Below, one piece after another: positions 6,339 through 6,424 of a stretch of 6,424 bases of DNA. The stretch is from contig CALJWY010000161.1 in NCBI GenBank assembly GCA_937974465.1, positions 1 to 6,424 on the forward strand. The letters are read 5' to 3'. This stretch comes from an uncultured Lysobacterales bacterium (lineage in GTDB: Bacteria; Pseudomonadota; Gammaproteobacteria; Xanthomonadales; SZUA-36). Position 1 is the first letter of the stretch. Every line of letters starts with the position of its first letter. The notes beneath the pieces are model-generated. The model was not told where the DNA came from. It made no database searches and saw nothing but the letters and a program-made list of their open reading frames with translations. Position numbers and translations under genes: made by a program.

Positions 6339-6424
6339 ATGACAAAAAGACGCGCAAAAGCAGATGGCTATTTTGTGGCTGGCCGGAAGGGAAGTTCCCA
6401 GAATTATTGTGGATTTGATGGAAA
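6339..6424 (+). CDS. 5' part of an unrecognised reading frame (partial, uncertain)
   Basis: From ATG 6339 the frame is open for 28 full codons to the window edge, starting MTKRRAKADGYFVAGRKG and continuing with a Q-N-Y-C-G-F-D-G segment. The frame is bounded upstream by a TGA at 6321-6323, so the only starts are this ATG or a GTG at 6333. No clear Shine-Dalgarno precedes either. The basic N-terminus and absence of stops are compatible with a real gene divergent from petA, but 28 codons is weak evidence. The minus strand is also open over this stretch. I do not recognise a family. Confidence 0.25.
   Translation, partial: MTKRRAKADGYFVAGRKGSSQNYCGFDG

Overview
The window looks like chromosomal DNA of a gammaproteobacterium, or a close relative within Pseudomonadota. 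The main evidence is the gene order petA-petB-petC-sspA-sspB, which is typical of that group (for example Pseudomonas). The cytochrome b carries a PVWY Qo motif and SspB ends in the ClpX-docking tail LKVVK. Base composition is moderate, and nothing in the window looks like a mobile element, CRISPR array, tRNA or rRNA.

Layout, left to right. Positions 1-48 hold the last codons of an unidentified + strand gene. It overlaps by 4 nt a small membrane-anchored DUF3301-type protein (45-374). After a 183-nt gap with a good -10 box, a 357-aa exported protein (558-1631) shows motif order resembling CotH-like atypical kinases; this is the least understood gene here. A 210-nt gap follows with no convincing promoter. 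Next comes a 138-aa SnoaL/NTF2-like protein (1842-2258). This + strand block converges on the - strand block across 83 nt that contain a perfect 9-bp hairpin.

The - strand block, read from right to left, is petA (Rieske protein), petB (cytochrome b), petC (cytochrome c1), sspA and sspB. The three pet genes are joined by 1-nt stop/start overlaps (TAATG, TGATG). sspA starts at a GTG 53 nt after petC, with a strong Shine-Dalgarno sequence, and sspB follows 29 nt later. All five are probably one transcript. petABC together make the complete catalytic core of the cytochrome bc1 complex, which oxidises quinol, reduces a periplasmic cytochrome c and builds proton-motive force. SspA is a GST-fold RNA-polymerase-binding regulator of the stringent/stationary phase. 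SspB delivers ssrA-tagged proteins to ClpXP.

The right end (6049-6338) is a divergent intergenic region. It has candidate promoters in both directions and a small inverted repeat, followed by the start of an unrecognised + strand reading frame that runs off the window.

No clearly new multi-gene system is visible. The best lead is the CotH-like exported protein at 558-1631. The respiratory and ssp genes appear intact and conventional.
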